A DNA stretch of 64,000 bases from Acidobacteriota bacterium (GCA_022828085.1 JAJEIY010000031.1:32679-96678), one strand, 5' to 3'. Shown: positions 44,340 through 54,430, numbered from the stretch's first letter. The notes: generated by a model from the letters alone, not told the origin. Made by a program: numbers and translations.

Positions 44340-44690
44340 CTACCTGGCGAGGGCTTCGCCGGGCTTCTTGGCGTACTGCCGGTACTCGTAGGTCCGGTCG
44401 CGTTCTTCCGCGAGACGCATCCCCTCGTCGTGGGGGAACATGTGGACCGCGTCGTAGTCGGGCGGGCAGAACTTGGCGCAGAGCTGACACCCGATGCAGG
44501 TGTCCACGTTCACTTCGCAGACCTGGCCGACCGACCGGGGCTCGGGGTCGGGAACCAGGATGATGCAGTCCTTGACCGGACAGACGGCGATGCACATCTC
44601 GCAGCCGCGCCCGAAGCATTTGCCGGCGTCCACGTAGGCGAGGATCTTCGGCTGGCGCTTCCGGGGCCCGGTGATCAAAACGTCCTGCAT
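44340..44690 (-). CDS. Dicluster 4Fe-4S ferredoxin
   Basis: 116-aa electron carrier with two cluster motifs: CFGRGCEMCIAVCPVKDC and CIGCQLCAKFCPPDYDAV. The pattern CxxxGCxxC...CP and CxGCxxCxxxCP allows two [4Fe-4S] clusters. A short C-terminal helix (EGMRLAEERDRTYEYRQYAKK) follows. ATG 44690 is the start, 25 bp from the divergent ispH start; an ATG at 44708 would overlap the shared promoter. Because IspH needs external low-potential electrons, this ferredoxin is a good candidate donor (inference). Confidence 0.88.
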   Translation of the reverse strand: MQDVLITGPRKRQPKILAYVDAGKCFGRGCEMCIAVCPVKDCIILVPDPEPRSVGQVCEVNVDTCIGCQLCAKFCPPDYDAVHMFPHDEGMRLAEERDRTYEYRQYAKKPGEALAR

Positions 44691-44715
44691 GAACGGAAAG
44701 CGTATCATTCGGACC
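44691..44715. promoter_or_regulatory. 25-bp divergent promoter region between ferredoxin and ispH
   Basis: TATCAT (44703-44708) ends seven bases before the ispH GTG. Its reverse (ATGATA, AATGATACG) can serve the ferredoxin gene on the other strand. With only 25 bp between start codons the -35 regions must lie inside the opposite genes. No good TTGACA-like box was found there. Confidence 0.4.
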
Positions 44716-46023
44716 GTGCCGACCGCCGAGGATTCCGTAGCCCAAGCCAAGGGCTCCGAACTGTCCCCGCCGAGCGCGAAACTGCCGCCGCCCGGCATCC
44801 ACTATCGCCGTGGTCTCGGGCTGCGTAAGGAAATCATCGAGCCGCTCACGGAGGACTACCGGGGACACCTGGTCCGGTTCGCCCGCGATCACGACTATCG
44901 GCTGCGGGCCGGCGAACTCCGGTTCCTGATCGCCCACGAGTTCGGCTTCTGCTACGGCGTGGACCGGGCGATCGAGTACGCCTACGAGGCGCGCCTGCGC
45001 TTCCCGGACCGGCGGATCTTCCTGACGGGCGAGATCATCCACAACCCCTACGTCAACCGCCGTCTCTCCGAGTTCGGGATCCTGTTCCTGGAGACCGGGT
45101 CGCCGGAGGAGAAATTCGGCGAGGTCGGTCCGCAGGACGTGGTGCTCCTGCCCGCCTTCGGGGTTCCCACCGCGGAACTGGACGTGCTGCGCCGGAAGGG
45201 CTCCATCCTGGTGGACACCACCTGCGGCTCCGTCATGAACGTCTGGAAGAACGTGGACCGCTACAAGCGCGACGGGTTCACGTCGGTGGTCCACGGAAAG
45301 TACGCCCATGAGGAAACGAGGGCGACCACCTCGCGCGCCGGAACCTATCTGGTGGTTCGCGACATGGCCGAGGCCCAGGATGTCTGCCGCTACATCGAGG
45401 CCGGCGCGGGGGCGAACGGCGGCGCGGCGCCGCTCAACCGGGATGGGTTCATCGAGCAGTTCGCCCCGGCCAGCTCACCGGGTTTCGATCCCGACCGCGA
45501 CCTGGAAAGGATCGGACTGGCGAACCAGACCACCATGCTCGCGAGCGAATCGCTCGAGATCGCGGCGGTGCTCCGCGACTCGATGGCCCGCCGCTACGGC
45601 GAGGAGGAACTCGCCGGCCGGTTCCGATCCTTCGACACCATCTGCAGCGCCACCCAGGAGCGCCAGGACGCGGTCCTCGAGCTGCTTCGGGAGGACCTCG
45701 ACCTGATCCTGGTGGTCGGAGGTTTCAACTCGTCCAACACGGCGAACCTGGCCGCCATCTGCGACCGGAAGTTCCCGAGCTACCACATCGCGGGTCCCGA
45801 GGGCCTGCTGTCCGCGGACGAGATCCGCTGCCGTCCCGCGCCGGGCTCCGGGAAGGGGACCGAGCCGGTGGTGCGGCGGGGCTGGTTGCCGGAGGGTCCT
45901 CTCCGGATCGGGGTGACCTCGGGGGCTTCCACCCCGGACGTCATGGTCCACCGGACCATTGTCCGGGTGCTGGAGTTCCGGGGAATGACCGAAGACGACG
46001 TGCGGCCGGACGAATCGTTCTAG
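44716..46023 (+). CDS. ispH: 4-hydroxy-3-methylbut-2-enyl diphosphate reductase
   Basis: Last enzyme of the MEP isoprenoid pathway; an Fe-S protein that makes IPP and DMAPP. Three cluster Cys are at residues 79 (FGFCYGV), 170 (DTTCGSV) and 310 (TICSATQ). The His/Glu active-site set is present ([19 protein letters not shown]), and GGFNSSNT is the substrate loop. At 435 aa it is the long cyanobacterial/plant-type form rather than the 310-aa E. coli form. I choose GTG 44716, seven bases after TATCAT; an earlier in-frame GTG at 44671 would lie inside the divergent ferredoxin gene. Confidence 0.93.
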   Translation: MPTAEDSVAQAKGSELSPPSAKLPPPGIHYRRGLGLRKEIIEPLTEDYRGHLVRFARDHDYRLRAGELRFLIAHEFGFCYGVDRAIEYAYEARLRFPDRRIFLTGEIIHNPYVNRRLSEFGILFLETGSPEEKFGEVGPQDVVLLPAFGVPTAELDVLRRKGSILVDTTCGSVMNVWKNVDRYKRDGFTSVVHGKYAHEETRATTSRAGTYLVVRDMAEAQDVCRYIEAGAGANGGAAPLNRDGFIEQFAPASSPGFDPDRDLERIGLANQTTMLASESLEIAAVLRDSMARRYGEEELAGRFRSFDTICSATQERQDAVLELLREDLDLILVVGGFNSSNTANLAAICDRKFPSYHIAGPEGLLSADEIRCRPAPGSGKGTEPVVRRGWLPEGPLRIGVTSGASTPDVMVHRTIVRVLEFRGMTEDDVRPDESF

Positions 46024-46046
46024 CAGCCTCCCGGGTTGAACGGCGG

Positions 46047-48137
46047 ATGCCGGCAGGTCCTTCGCGGTTCGCCGGCGCGGCGGAACGGGCGGCTCCCTAC
46101 GCGCGTCCCGGACTCCCCCCGGCGAAGACCGCCCGTCCGTTCCGGGTGGTGAGCCCGTTCGAGCCGCGCGGCGACCAGCAGCAGGCCATCGACCAGCTCA
46201 CCGAGGGGTTGGGACGGGGGGACCCGAACCAGGTGCTGCTCGGGGTCACGGGTTCGGGGAAGACGTATTCCGTCGCGCGGGTGATCGAAGCGGTCAACCG
46301 GCCCGCGCTGGTCATCGCGCACAACAAGACGCTGGCGGCCCAGCTCTACCAGGAGTTCCGCGGGTTCTTTCCCGACAACGCCGTCGAGTACTTCGTCAGC
46401 TACTACGACTACTACCAGCCCGAGGCCTACGTTCCGGCGAGCGACACCTACATCGAGAAGGAAGCCACCATCAACGAGGAGATCGACCGCCTCCGCCTCT
46501 CCGCGACCCGGTCGCTCTTCGAGCGCCGCGACGTCCTGATCGTCGCGAGCGTCTCCTGCATCTACGGCCTGGGCTCTCCCGAGGCCTACTACGGAATGCT
46601 CGTGGTGTTCGAGGAGGGCGCCGAGTTCCCCTCCCGCCAGGCGCTCCTCCGGAAGCTTGTGGAGATGCAGTATGAGCGCAACGACGCCTCGCTCGAACGC
46701 GGCCGTTTCCGGGTGCGGGGCGACACCGTGGAGATCGTGCCCGGGTACGAGGATCTGGGGCTCCGGGTGCGGCTCTACGGCGATGAGGTCGAACGACTGG
46801 CCCGCTTCGACCCGTTGACCGGGCGCGAACTGTCCCGCGAGGACCGCGTGACGCTCTTCCCGCGGACCCACTACGTGGCCCGCGAAGAGGACCTCGCGCG
46901 GGCGCTGGTCACGATCCGGGAAGAGCTCGACGAGCACCATCCCAGGCTGCTTGAGCAGGGGAAGCTGCTCGAAGCGCAACGGCTCATGCAGCGGACGCTC
47001 TTCGATCTGGACATGCTCGCCGAGTCGGGGCATTGCCACGGCATCGAGAACTACTCGCGTCACTTCACGGGGCGGGCCCCGGGGGAGCCGCCGCCGACCC
47101 TCATGGACTACCTGCCGCGGGACGCCGTCATCGTGGTGGACGAGAGCCACCAGACGTACCCCCAGGTCCGCGGCATGTTCGCGGGCGACCAGGCCCGGAA
47201 GCGCACGCTCGTGGAGCACGGTTTCCGGCTCCCCTCGGCGCTCGACAACCGGCCGCTCTCCTTCGAGGAGTGGGAGGAGCGGGTCGGACAGGCGATCTCG
47301 GTCTCGGCGACGCCCGGGCCGTATGAGCTCGATGCCGTCGGCGGGGCCGTGGTCGAGCAGATCATCCGGCCGACCGGGCTGCTCGACCCCCAGGTCGAGG
47401 TGCGGCCCGCGGGCGACCAGGTGGACGACCTGTTGGCGGAGATCCGGGAGACGGTGGCGCGCGGCGAGCGGGTGCTCGTCACCACGCTGACCAAGCGGAT
47501 GGCGGAGGACCTTTCCGAGTATTACCACGAGCTCGGGGTGCGTTGCCGCTACCTGCACTCGGACATCGACACCCTGGAGCGGGTGCAGCTCCTCCGCTCC
47601 CTCCGCCTCGGGGAATTCGACGTGCTCATCGGGATCAACCTGCTGCGCGAAGGGCTCGACCTTCCGGAGGTGTCCCTGGTGGCCATCCTCGACGCCGACC
47701 GCGAGGGGTATCTCCGCTCGGAGGGAGCGCTGATCCAGACGGTGGGCCGGGCGGCGCGGAACGCCGGCGGCCGCGCGGTCCTGTATGCGGATCACGAAAC
47801 GGGTTCCATGGAGCGGGCGCTCGCCGAAACCCGCCGCCGCCGGGCGCTCCAGCAGGCGTTCAACGAGGAGCACGGGATCGTGCCCCGCACCGTCGTCAAG
47901 GACGTTGCCGAGGCCTTCGCGCCCGCTGCGGCGGGAACCGCGGCGGCCGAGGAAGACGACTGGGACCGGGCCATGGGGCTCCTCGCACCGCCACCGGAGG
48001 AGCCGGAGGCTCTCGAGCGCGAGATGGCCCGGCTCCGCAAGGAGATGAAGAAGGCGGCGCGCGACCTGGAGTTCGAGCGGGCGGCCCGCCTGCGTGATCA
48101 TCTCCGGGAGCTCCAGCACGGGGCGCTGCTGCGCTAG
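46047..48137 (+). CDS. uvrB: UvrABC excision nuclease subunit B
   Basis: 696-aa DNA damage-verification helicase. Conserved opening [20 protein letters not shown], Walker [13 protein letters not shown], the beta-hairpin region [25 protein letters not shown]-type box [26 protein letters not shown], and [15 protein letters not shown]. The C-terminal UVR domain ([29 protein letters not shown]) binds UvrC. The ATG at 46047 gives a 30-residue non-conserved lead; a later start is possible. UvrA and UvrC are not in the window. Confidence 0.96.
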   Translation: MPAGPSRFAGAAERAAPYARPGLPPAKTARPFRVVSPFEPRGDQQQAIDQLTEGLGRGDPNQVLLGVTGSGKTYSVARVIEAVNRPALVIAHNKTLAAQLYQEFRGFFPDNAVEYFVSYYDYYQPEAYVPASDTYIEKEATINEEIDRLRLSATRSLFERRDVLIVASVSCIYGLGSPEAYYGMLVVFEEGAEFPSRQALLRKLVEMQYERNDASLERGRFRVRGDTVEIVPGYEDLGLRVRLYGDEVERLARFDPLTGRELSREDRVTLFPRTHYVAREEDLARALVTIREELDEHHPRLLEQGKLLEAQRLMQRTLFDLDMLAESGHCHGIENYSRHFTGRAPGEPPPTLMDYLPRDAVIVVDESHQTYPQVRGMFAGDQARKRTLVEHGFRLPSALDNRPLSFEEWEERVGQAISVSATPGPYELDAVGGAVVEQIIRPTGLLDPQVEVRPAGDQVDDLLAEIRETVARGERVLVTTLTKRMAEDLSEYYHELGVRCRYLHSDIDTLERVQLLRSLRLGEFDVLIGINLLREGLDLPEVSLVAILDADREGYLRSEGALIQTVGRAARNAGGRAVLYADHETGSMERALAETRRRRALQQAFNEEHGIVPRTVVKDVAEAFAPAAAGTAAAEEDDWDRAMGLLAPPPEEPEALEREMARLRKEMKKAARDLEFERAARLRDHLRELQHGALLR

Positions 48138-48180
48138 GCGACACCATCGGACCCGGCCCCATCCGTGGGAGAATGACGGG

Positions 48181-49539
48181 ATGAGCAGTCGCCGCGAATC
48201 CGTGTCGCAGGAGGAAACTCCACCCGCCTGTCGTCCGAGGATGACCACCGAGGCCATCCGCGAGGCACACCGCGACTTCGTCCTCCCGGCGGTCCAGACG
48301 TTCTACGACGAGCCCATGCCCATCGTCCGGGGGCAGGGCCAGCACGTCTGGGATTCGGACGGCAACCGCTATCTCGACTTCTTCGGGGGGATCCTCACCG
48401 TCGGCCTCGGCCACTGCCACCCCGAGGTGAACCAGGCGATCCGCGAGCAGGTGGACACCCTCCAGCACGTGACCACCATGTTCCCGAACCAGCCGATGGT
48501 GGAGCTGGCCGAGCGTCTCGCCCGCCTGGCCCCGGGGGACTGCCGGAAGAGCTTCTTCACCAACTCGGGCACCGAGGCCAACGAGATGGCCCTCCTGATC
48601 GCCGAGTTGCACACCGGCAACTCCGAGGTGATCGCCCTCCGCCACGGCTACAGCGGCCGCAGCCGCCTGACGATGGGCGCCACCGGGCAGGCGCCCTGGC
48701 GTCTCGGCGGCAGTACCGCGGCCGGGATCCGCCACGTGGCCAACGCCTATTGCTACCGGTGTCCCTTCGGGCTCGAGTATCCCTCCTGCGACCTGCGCTG
48801 CGCCCGGGACATCGAGGACGTGATCCAGACCACCACCTCGGGCCGGATCGCGGGGTTCATCGCCGAACCGATCCAGGGGGTGGGCGGATTCATCACCCCG
48901 CCACCCGGCTACTTCGAGGTCGCCGTGGAGATCGTGCGGCGCTACGGCGGGGTGTTCATCTGCGACGAGGTCCAGACCGGGTGGGGCCGCACGGGCACAA
49001 CGCTGAACGGGATCGACCACTGGGACGTGGAGCCGGACATCGTCACCTACGCCAAGGGGCTCGGGAACGGGGCGCCGGTGGGCGCCACGGTCGCCACCGA
49101 CGAGGTCGCGGGCGCGGTACGGGGAAACACGCTTTCGACCTTCGGCGGCAACCCGGTCAGCATGGCGGCCGCCGGTGCGGTCCTCGAGGTGGTCGAGCGC
49201 GACAACCTCGCCGACAACGCCGCGCGGATGGGCGCCCAGCTGCGGGCCGGGCTCGAGGAACTCGCCGACGCCCACCCCGTGATCGGGGACATCCGCGGGA
49301 AGGGGCTCATGCAGGCGCTCGAGTTCGTCGAGGACCGTGGAACGAAGGCGCCGGACGCCGCCTTCACCACCTGCTTTCTCCAGAAAGCGCGCGACGAAGG
49401 GCTGCTCATCGGGAAGGGCGGGCTCTACGGCAACTGCGTCCGGATCTCGCCGCCGCTGAACATCGGCCGGTCCGACATCGAGGGGGCCCTCGTGCTCCTC
49501 GACCGGGCCCTGACGGCGACCGAGGCGGCACTCCGTTGA
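48181..49539 (+). CDS. Class III aminotransferase
   Basis: 452-aa PLP enzyme, fold type I. Motifs: GQHVWDSDGNRYLDFFGGI, TNSGTEANEMALLIA, HGYSGRS, AEPIQGVGGF, ICDEVQTGWGRTG and TYAKGLGNGAPVG with Lys292. It resembles the alanine-glyoxylate/beta-alanine-pyruvate (AGXT2-like) and omega-amino acid group; a Cys-rich insert (CYRCPFGLEYPSCDLRC) near residue 190 is unusual. ATG 48181 is chosen because GAGAAT ends six bases before it and conserved sequence follows soon. Its stop overlaps the next start (TTGA). Confidence 0.9.
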   Translation: MSSRRESVSQEETPPACRPRMTTEAIREAHRDFVLPAVQTFYDEPMPIVRGQGQHVWDSDGNRYLDFFGGILTVGLGHCHPEVNQAIREQVDTLQHVTTMFPNQPMVELAERLARLAPGDCRKSFFTNSGTEANEMALLIAELHTGNSEVIALRHGYSGRSRLTMGATGQAPWRLGGSTAAGIRHVANAYCYRCPFGLEYPSCDLRCARDIEDVIQTTTSGRIAGFIAEPIQGVGGFITPPPGYFEVAVEIVRRYGGVFICDEVQTGWGRTGTTLNGIDHWDVEPDIVTYAKGLGNGAPVGATVATDEVAGAVRGNTLSTFGGNPVSMAAAGAVLEVVERDNLADNAARMGAQLRAGLEELADAHPVIGDIRGKGLMQALEFVEDRGTKAPDAAFTTCFLQKARDEGLLIGKGGLYGNCVRISPPLNIGRSDIEGALVLLDRALTATEAALR

Positions 49540-50708
49540 GCACCGGCGCGGCGGGCCGGGGATCTCCGCTCGCGGGCGTCCGGATCCTGGACCTCTCCCG
49601 GATCCTGGCCGGGCCCTACGCCACCATGATGCTGGCCGACCTCGGCGCCGAGGTGATCAAGATCGAGCCGCCCGGCGGGGACGACACCCGTACCTGGGGG
49701 CCCCCGTTCGGCGGCGGCGAGGCCGCCTATTTCCTCGCGGTCAACCGCGGCAAGAAGAGCGTGGTCCTGAACCTCAAGACCGAAGCGGGGAAGGCGTCGT
49801 TGTCCCGGTTGATCCAGGAGAGCGACGCGCTCGTCGAGAACTTCCGGCCCGGGACGTTGGCGCGGCTGGGGTTTGCTCCGGAGGACGTGCAGCGCCGCGA
49901 CCCCCGTCTGATCTGGTGTTCGGTCTCCGCCTACGGCCAGTACGGGCCCCTCTCGTCGAAACCCGGCTACGACGCCGTCATGCAGGGCGAGGCCGGCTGG
50001 ATGGGCCTCACCGGCCCTCCGGAGGGGCCGCCCACCAAGCTGGGGGCGTCGCTCGCCGACATCTGCGCCGGGATGATGGCCAGTTCGGGCATCCTCGCGG
50101 CGCTCTTCGCGCGCGAGCGGGACGGCCGCGGCCGCCGGGTGGACGTGGCGCTCTTCGACTCGGTGGTGGCGACGCTCTGCTACCAGGCGCAGGGATACCT
50201 GCTGACGGGAGAGGAGCCGGTCCGCAGCGGCAACAACCACCCTTCGCTGACGCCCTACGAAAGCTTTGAGGCTGCCGACGGGCACGTCATCGTGGCGGTC
50301 GGCAACGACACCCTCTGGAAGCGGTTCTGTGCGGTGGCGGCGCCGGAGCTGGACCGTCCCGAGTTCGAAAAGAACCCCGACCGGGTACGGCGGCGGACGG
50401 AACTGCGCGCCCTGCTGGAGCCGGTCTTCCGATCCCGGGAAGTTGCCGAGTGGGAAAGGGCGCTTGACGAGACGGGAGTTCCGGTCGGCCGTGTGCGGAG
50501 CGTTGCCGAGATCCTGAACAGCCCCCAGCTCCGAACGCGGGGCATGGTGGTGGACCGCGAACATCCCGTCATCGGGTCGCTTCGCCTGGTCGGAAGCCCG
50601 ATCCAGTTCGACGGGGCAAACCACACCGCGAGCCTTCCACCGCCGCTCAAGGGCGAACACACCGCGGAGGTGCTGGACGCCATCGGCCGTTCCGACAGGA
50701 CCGACTGA
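49536..50708 (+). CDS. CaiB/BaiF-family CoA-transferase
   Basis: Class III CoA-transferase of 390 aa that moves CoA between carboxylic acids. Family features are LAGVRILDLSRILAGPYATMMLADLGAEVIKIE, VNRGKKSVVLNLK, ENFRPGTL and KPGYDAVMQGEAG with the catalytic Asp, and RVDVALFDSVVA. The start TTG overlaps the aminotransferase stop. Acceptor unknown; working after an omega-aminotransferase it could activate the resulting oxo- or semialdehyde-derived acid (inference). Confidence 0.9.
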   Translation: MSTGAAGRGSPLAGVRILDLSRILAGPYATMMLADLGAEVIKIEPPGGDDTRTWGPPFGGGEAAYFLAVNRGKKSVVLNLKTEAGKASLSRLIQESDALVENFRPGTLARLGFAPEDVQRRDPRLIWCSVSAYGQYGPLSSKPGYDAVMQGEAGWMGLTGPPEGPPTKLGASLADICAGMMASSGILAALFARERDGRGRRVDVALFDSVVATLCYQAQGYLLTGEEPVRSGNNHPSLTPYESFEAADGHVIVAVGNDTLWKRFCAVAAPELDRPEFEKNPDRVRRRTELRALLEPVFRSREVAEWERALDETGVPVGRVRSVAEILNSPQLRTRGMVVDREHPVIGSLRLVGSPIQFDGANHTASLPPPLKGEHTAEVLDAIGRSDRTD

Positions 50709-50814
50709 CGCCGCCGGGGCGGGCGCGCCGGCCGCCTCTCAACGGCGCGCTACTTTGTCCATCCGCTGCTAGCATTGATCAATTCGGGTGAGGCAAGGAG
50801 GCGGAGAGGGCGCC

Positions 50815-51765
50815 ATGGAAACCGCAGCAGGCACCGGAGCGGGGGCTCCGGTGCGTCGCTCGGCAGGCTGGCTGGCCGGCCTTGCCTCGGGCGGAGCGGC
50901 GTACGGGTCCTCGGTGCCCATCTGGAAACAGAAGTCGGCGCTCGCCTCGGCTGCCCTCCATCTGGCGCTCGCCGCCCTGCTGTTCTTCCCCGGATTCGGG
51001 ATCTTCGACGGTTCCGACGAGCGGATGCTGGGCAATCCCATCTTCCAGTTCCGCGTGGCCGGCGGTGAAGGCGCCGGGGGCGGCGGTGGAGGCGGGGGCA
51101 GCCGCGGGGAGCGCATCAGCGCCTACATCCCGGTGCGGGTGGAGCAGGCGACCCCGCAACCCGAGCCGGAGACGCCGCGCGAGGCCCCGATCGCTCCGCG
51201 GAAGCCGCGGCCGCTCCGGTTCGAAGACCTCGAGAACCTCGCCGACGAGCCGGACCTGACGGACATCGCGCTCGGCGGGGTGTTCTCGCCGCAGGCGCAG
51301 GATTTCCCCGGGCTCTCGCTCGACGACTTCGGCGATTACGGAGGCCGGGACACGGCGCCGAGCGCCGGCACCGGCGGAGGGATCGGCGGCGGTGAGGGCA
51401 TCGGCACCGGCGAGGGGCAGGGATGGGGGGTCGGCCCCGGGTACGGAGGGGGATCGGGCGGCGGCGCCTACAGTCCGGGCGGCTACGACGTGGAGCCGCG
51501 CCTCCTCTACGAACCGCCCGAGCCGCCGTATCCCGAGTCGGCGCGCCGGCGCAAGATCTCCGGCGAGGTGATGCTCCAGGTGCTCGTCAAACTGGACGGG
51601 ACGACCGAGGTGCTGGGAGTCATCAAGTCCGGATGCCGCGTCTGTGTCGAAACGGCGCGCCAGCACGCGCTCCTCTACCGCTGGAGGCCGGCGCTCAAGG
51701 ACGGCAAGCCGGTCGAGGCGATCGGGGTGATCAGCGTGACCTTCGGCCTCTTCCCGACCGGGTGA
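50815..51765 (+). CDS. TonB-like energy transducer
   Basis: 316 aa. A cytoplasmic N-terminus of about 40 residues is followed by one membrane helix (SALASAALHLALAALLFFPGF), a long periplasmic stretch rich in Pro and Gly (Gly runs near residues 85-95 and 185-220) and a C-terminal TonB domain: LLYEPPEPPYPESARRRKISGEVMLQVLVKLDG ... RWRPALKDGKPVEAIGVISVTFGLF. Two Cys in SGCRVCVE. It would transmit proton-motive force to outer-membrane receptors. The ATG at 50815 is backed by AGGAGG (50797-50802) and GGAGAGGG closer in. ExbB/ExbD and receptors are not nearby. Confidence 0.85.
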   Translation: METAAGTGAGAPVRRSAGWLAGLASGGAAYGSSVPIWKQKSALASAALHLALAALLFFPGFGIFDGSDERMLGNPIFQFRVAGGEGAGGGGGGGGSRGERISAYIPVRVEQATPQPEPETPREAPIAPRKPRPLRFEDLENLADEPDLTDIALGGVFSPQAQDFPGLSLDDFGDYGGRDTAPSAGTGGGIGGGEGIGTGEGQGWGVGPGYGGGSGGGAYSPGGYDVEPRLLYEPPEPPYPESARRRKISGEVMLQVLVKLDGTTEVLGVIKSGCRVCVETARQHALLYRWRPALKDGKPVEAIGVISVTFGLFPTG

Positions 51766-51778
51766 CTCGCGACCGGCA

Positions 51779-52321
51779 TTGACTTCCCCGGGCGGCGAGG
51801 CGGCGCCGAATCCGCCCGAGGTCCTTTCGGCCGGCGCCATCGCCGCGCGCGTGAAGTCCCTCGCGGAAGAGATCGCGGCGGCGCACGCCGGCCGGAAGCT
51901 GCACTTGCTGGTGGTGCTGCGCGGAGCCTTCGTCTTCGCGGCGGATCTGGTTCGCGAACTCCATGCCCGTGGAACCGAGGTGACGGTGGACTTCTGCCGG
52001 GTGGCGTCCTACGGCGACGGCACCGAGCCCGGGACTCCCGCGGTCGAGCTGTACCACCCCGAAACCCTCACCGACCGCGACGTGATGATCGTGGAGGACA
52101 TCGTGGACACGGGGATCGCGCTGGAAGCGCTGCTGGGGGCGGTGAAGTCGGCCGCGCCCCGCTCGGTCTGTACCGCGGCGCTGCTCTCGAAGCCGTCCCG
52201 CCGCCGGGTCACCATCCAGGCCGACTTCACCGGTTTCATCGTGCCCGACAGGTTCCTCGTGGGTTACGGCCTCGACTACGCCGGCCGCTACCGCCACCTC
52301 CCCTACGTCGGCGCGCTGTAG
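51779..52321 (+). CDS. hpt: Hypoxanthine/guanine phosphoribosyltransferase
   Basis: 180-aa type I phosphoribosyltransferase. The PRPP motif is VMIVEDIVDTGIALEALL; the flexible loop and FCRVASYGDGT are present, as is the VGYGLDYAGRYRHLPYVGAL C-terminus of Hpt. It converts hypoxanthine or guanine with PRPP to IMP or GMP. The only plausible start is TTG 51779, 13 bases after tonB. Adjacent, convergent PNP and nucleoside transporter genes make a purine-salvage locus. Confidence 0.93.
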   Translation: MTSPGGEAAPNPPEVLSAGAIAARVKSLAEEIAAAHAGRKLHLLVVLRGAFVFAADLVRELHARGTEVTVDFCRVASYGDGTEPGTPAVELYHPETLTDRDVMIVEDIVDTGIALEALLGAVKSAAPRSVCTAALLSKPSRRRVTIQADFTGFIVPDRFLVGYGLDYAGRYRHLPYVGAL

Positions 52322-52343
52322 GGAACGCCGAGCCCCCTTCGCG

Positions 52344-53204
52344 TCAGCCCCCCCGGAACGCCGGCTCTTCCACCGCCGCGCCGAGCAGCCGCACCAGGTC
52401 CGGCACCGCGCGCGCCGCGGCCTCGTTCACGTGCGCCGCGTCGAGCGGGCCTTCCCCGATCCCGGCCGCGAGGTTCGAAGCGAAGGCCAGTCCGGCCAGC
52501 CGGATCCCGAGGTGCCGGGCCGCGATGGCCTCGTGCACGACGGACATCCCCACCACGTCGGCCCCCATCGTCCGCAGCATGCGGATCTCGGCCGGGGTCT
52601 CGAACTGGGGACCCCGCACTCCGGCGTAGACGCCGGACAGGAGCGGCATCCCAAGCTGGCCGGCCGCCCGGGTCAGCGCCGCGCCCAGTTCGTCGTCCCA
52701 CGCCCGCGTCAGGTCGGGAAACCGCGGTTCCGGTCCGGGTTCCGGGCCCTCGAGCGGACTCGCCCCGGTCAGATTGAGGTGGTCTTCGATCCGCAGGAAG
52801 TCCCCGACCCGGAGTTCCGGGTGGATGGCCCCCACCGCCGCGGTGAGCACCAGGCGCCGCACCCCGAGGGTTCCGAGAAGCCGTACCCCGAAGACCGCCT
52901 CCTCCGGGGTCCACCCCTCGTAGAGATGATGCCGGCCGAGCAGCATGGCGACCGGTAGCCCGGTCCCCGAACCGCCGGACAGTTCGCCGGCCACGAGGCG
53001 GCTGCGGTGTCCCGGCGCCGAACACTCCCGGAGTCCCGGGATCTCCGCGTAGGGCAGGGAGCGAGCGTCCGAGACCGCATCCGCCGCTCCGGCGAGCCCC
53101 GAACCGAGGACGATCCCGATCTCCGGAAAGGGCCGTCCCTCCCCCCACCACCGGCGGACGCTCCCCTCCGCCTCCCGGAGCCGGGCGGCCGTCTCCGCCT
53201 TCAT
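52344..53204 (-). CDS. punA: Purine-nucleoside phosphorylase
   Basis: 286-aa trimeric-type PNP (MTAP/PNP family 2). IGIVLGSGLAG, GHRSRLVAGE, LLGRHHLYEGWTPEEAVFGVRLLGTLGVRRLVLTAAVGAI and GPQFETPAEIRMLRTMGADVVGMSVVHEAIAARH are diagnostic. Phosphorolysis of guanosine/inosine gives the base used by Hpt. ATG 53204 overlaps the transporter stop (ATGA). Confidence 0.94.
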   Translation of the reverse strand: MKAETAARLREAEGSVRRWWGEGRPFPEIGIVLGSGLAGAADAVSDARSLPYAEIPGLRECSAPGHRSRLVAGELSGGSGTGLPVAMLLGRHHLYEGWTPEEAVFGVRLLGTLGVRRLVLTAAVGAIHPELRVGDFLRIEDHLNLTGASPLEGPEPGPEPRFPDLTRAWDDELGAALTRAAGQLGMPLLSGVYAGVRGPQFETPAEIRMLRTMGADVVGMSVVHEAIAARHLGIRLAGLAFASNLAAGIGEGPLDAAHVNEAAARAVPDLVRLLGAAVEEPAFRGG

Positions 53205-54406
53205 GCCGCCCCCGCGAGCATGCCGGCGATGGCCGCGGTGACCAGGGTCGCGAGCGTTCCCCCGGCGAGCGCCCGCAGACCGAGGCGGGCCAGGTCCTTC
53301 TTGCGTCCCGGCGCGATCGCTCCGATGCCGCCGATCTGGATGCCGACCGACCCGAGGTTCGCGAACCCGCAGAGCGCGAAGGTCGCGATGACCTCGCTCT
53401 TCGCGGACAGCGTTCCCGCGGTCTTGAGCGCGGTCAGGTCGAGGTAGGCGACGAACTCGTTGAGGATGACCTTCTTCCCGAGCATGGCGGCGACGGTGCT
53501 GACCTCGCCGGCCGGAACGCCCACCAGGAAGGCGATGGGGGCGAAGACCCATCCCAGAATGTCCGAGAGGGACAGGCCCACCGCGCCGAGGGGCAGGTTG
53601 ATGAGCGCCACGATGCTGAGGAACGCGATCAGCATCGCCACCACGTTGAGGACGAGTTTCATGCCGGCGGAAGCACCCGTGGCCGCCGCATCGATGAGGT
53701 TCACCTCGCTGCGCTCGACCTGGTGTTCGACGCGTCCGGCGGTCTCCGGCCTCCCGGTCTCGGGAACGATGATCTTGGCCATCATGAGCGCCGCCGGGGC
53801 GTTCACGAGGCTCGCCGCCAGCAGGAAGCGGGCGTCCACGCCCAGCGCGATGTAGGCGGCGAGCATCCCGCCGGATACCGTGGCCATCCCGGAGACCATG
53901 ACCGCGTGGAGTTCGGAGCGCGTCATGCGTTCGAGGTACGGGGCCACCAGCAGCGGGGCCTCCGTCTGGCCCATGAACACGTTGCCGGCGGCGGCGAGCG
54001 TCTCCGCGCCGCTGGTTCCGAAGGTGCGGACCATCACCTTGGCCATCCCGACCACGGCGAGCTGCAGGATGCCCAGGTAGTAGAGGACCGAGAACACGGA
54101 CGCCACGTAGACGATGGCGGGGAGCGCCGAGATCGCGAGGATGACGCCGAAGCGCTCCCGGTCGGCCAGCGGCCCGAAGAGGAGCTCGATGCCGGCGTTC
54201 GCCTGCCGGAGCGCGAGATCCACCCCGTTCGCGACCGTCGAGAGCATGGCGGCGCCAGCCGAAGTCTTGAGCACCAGCAGCGCGAACGCCACCTGGATCG
54301 CGAGCGACCAGGCGACCACCCGCCAGGGGAACCGGCGCCGGTCGGTCGAGATGGCCCAGGCGATCCCGATCAGGACCGCAATCCCGAGGACCGGGAGAAG
54401 CGCCAT
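53201..54406 (-). CDS. Concentrative nucleoside transporter (NupC/CNT family)
   Basis: 401-aa inner-membrane symporter with about eight to ten helices and two re-entrant hairpins. The CNT motifs GNVFMGQTEAPLLVAPYL and GGMLAAYIALGV, plus LNEFVAYLDL and FALCGFANLGSVGIQIGG, are complete. It brings in nucleosides with H+ or Na+. Coupled to PNP by a 4-bp overlap. Confidence 0.94.
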   Translation of the reverse strand: MALLPVLGIAVLIGIAWAISTDRRRFPWRVVAWSLAIQVAFALLVLKTSAGAAMLSTVANGVDLALRQANAGIELLFGPLADRERFGVILAISALPAIVYVASVFSVLYYLGILQLAVVGMAKVMVRTFGTSGAETLAAAGNVFMGQTEAPLLVAPYLERMTRSELHAVMVSGMATVSGGMLAAYIALGVDARFLLAASLVNAPAALMMAKIIVPETGRPETAGRVEHQVERSEVNLIDAAATGASAGMKLVLNVVAMLIAFLSIVALINLPLGAVGLSLSDILGWVFAPIAFLVGVPAGEVSTVAAMLGKKVILNEFVAYLDLTALKTAGTLSAKSEVIATFALCGFANLGSVGIQIGGIGAIAPGRKKDLARLGLRALAGGTLATLVTAAIAGMLAGAA

Positions 54407-54430
54407 GGGTCGAAGGGCGGTCGATCCGGA

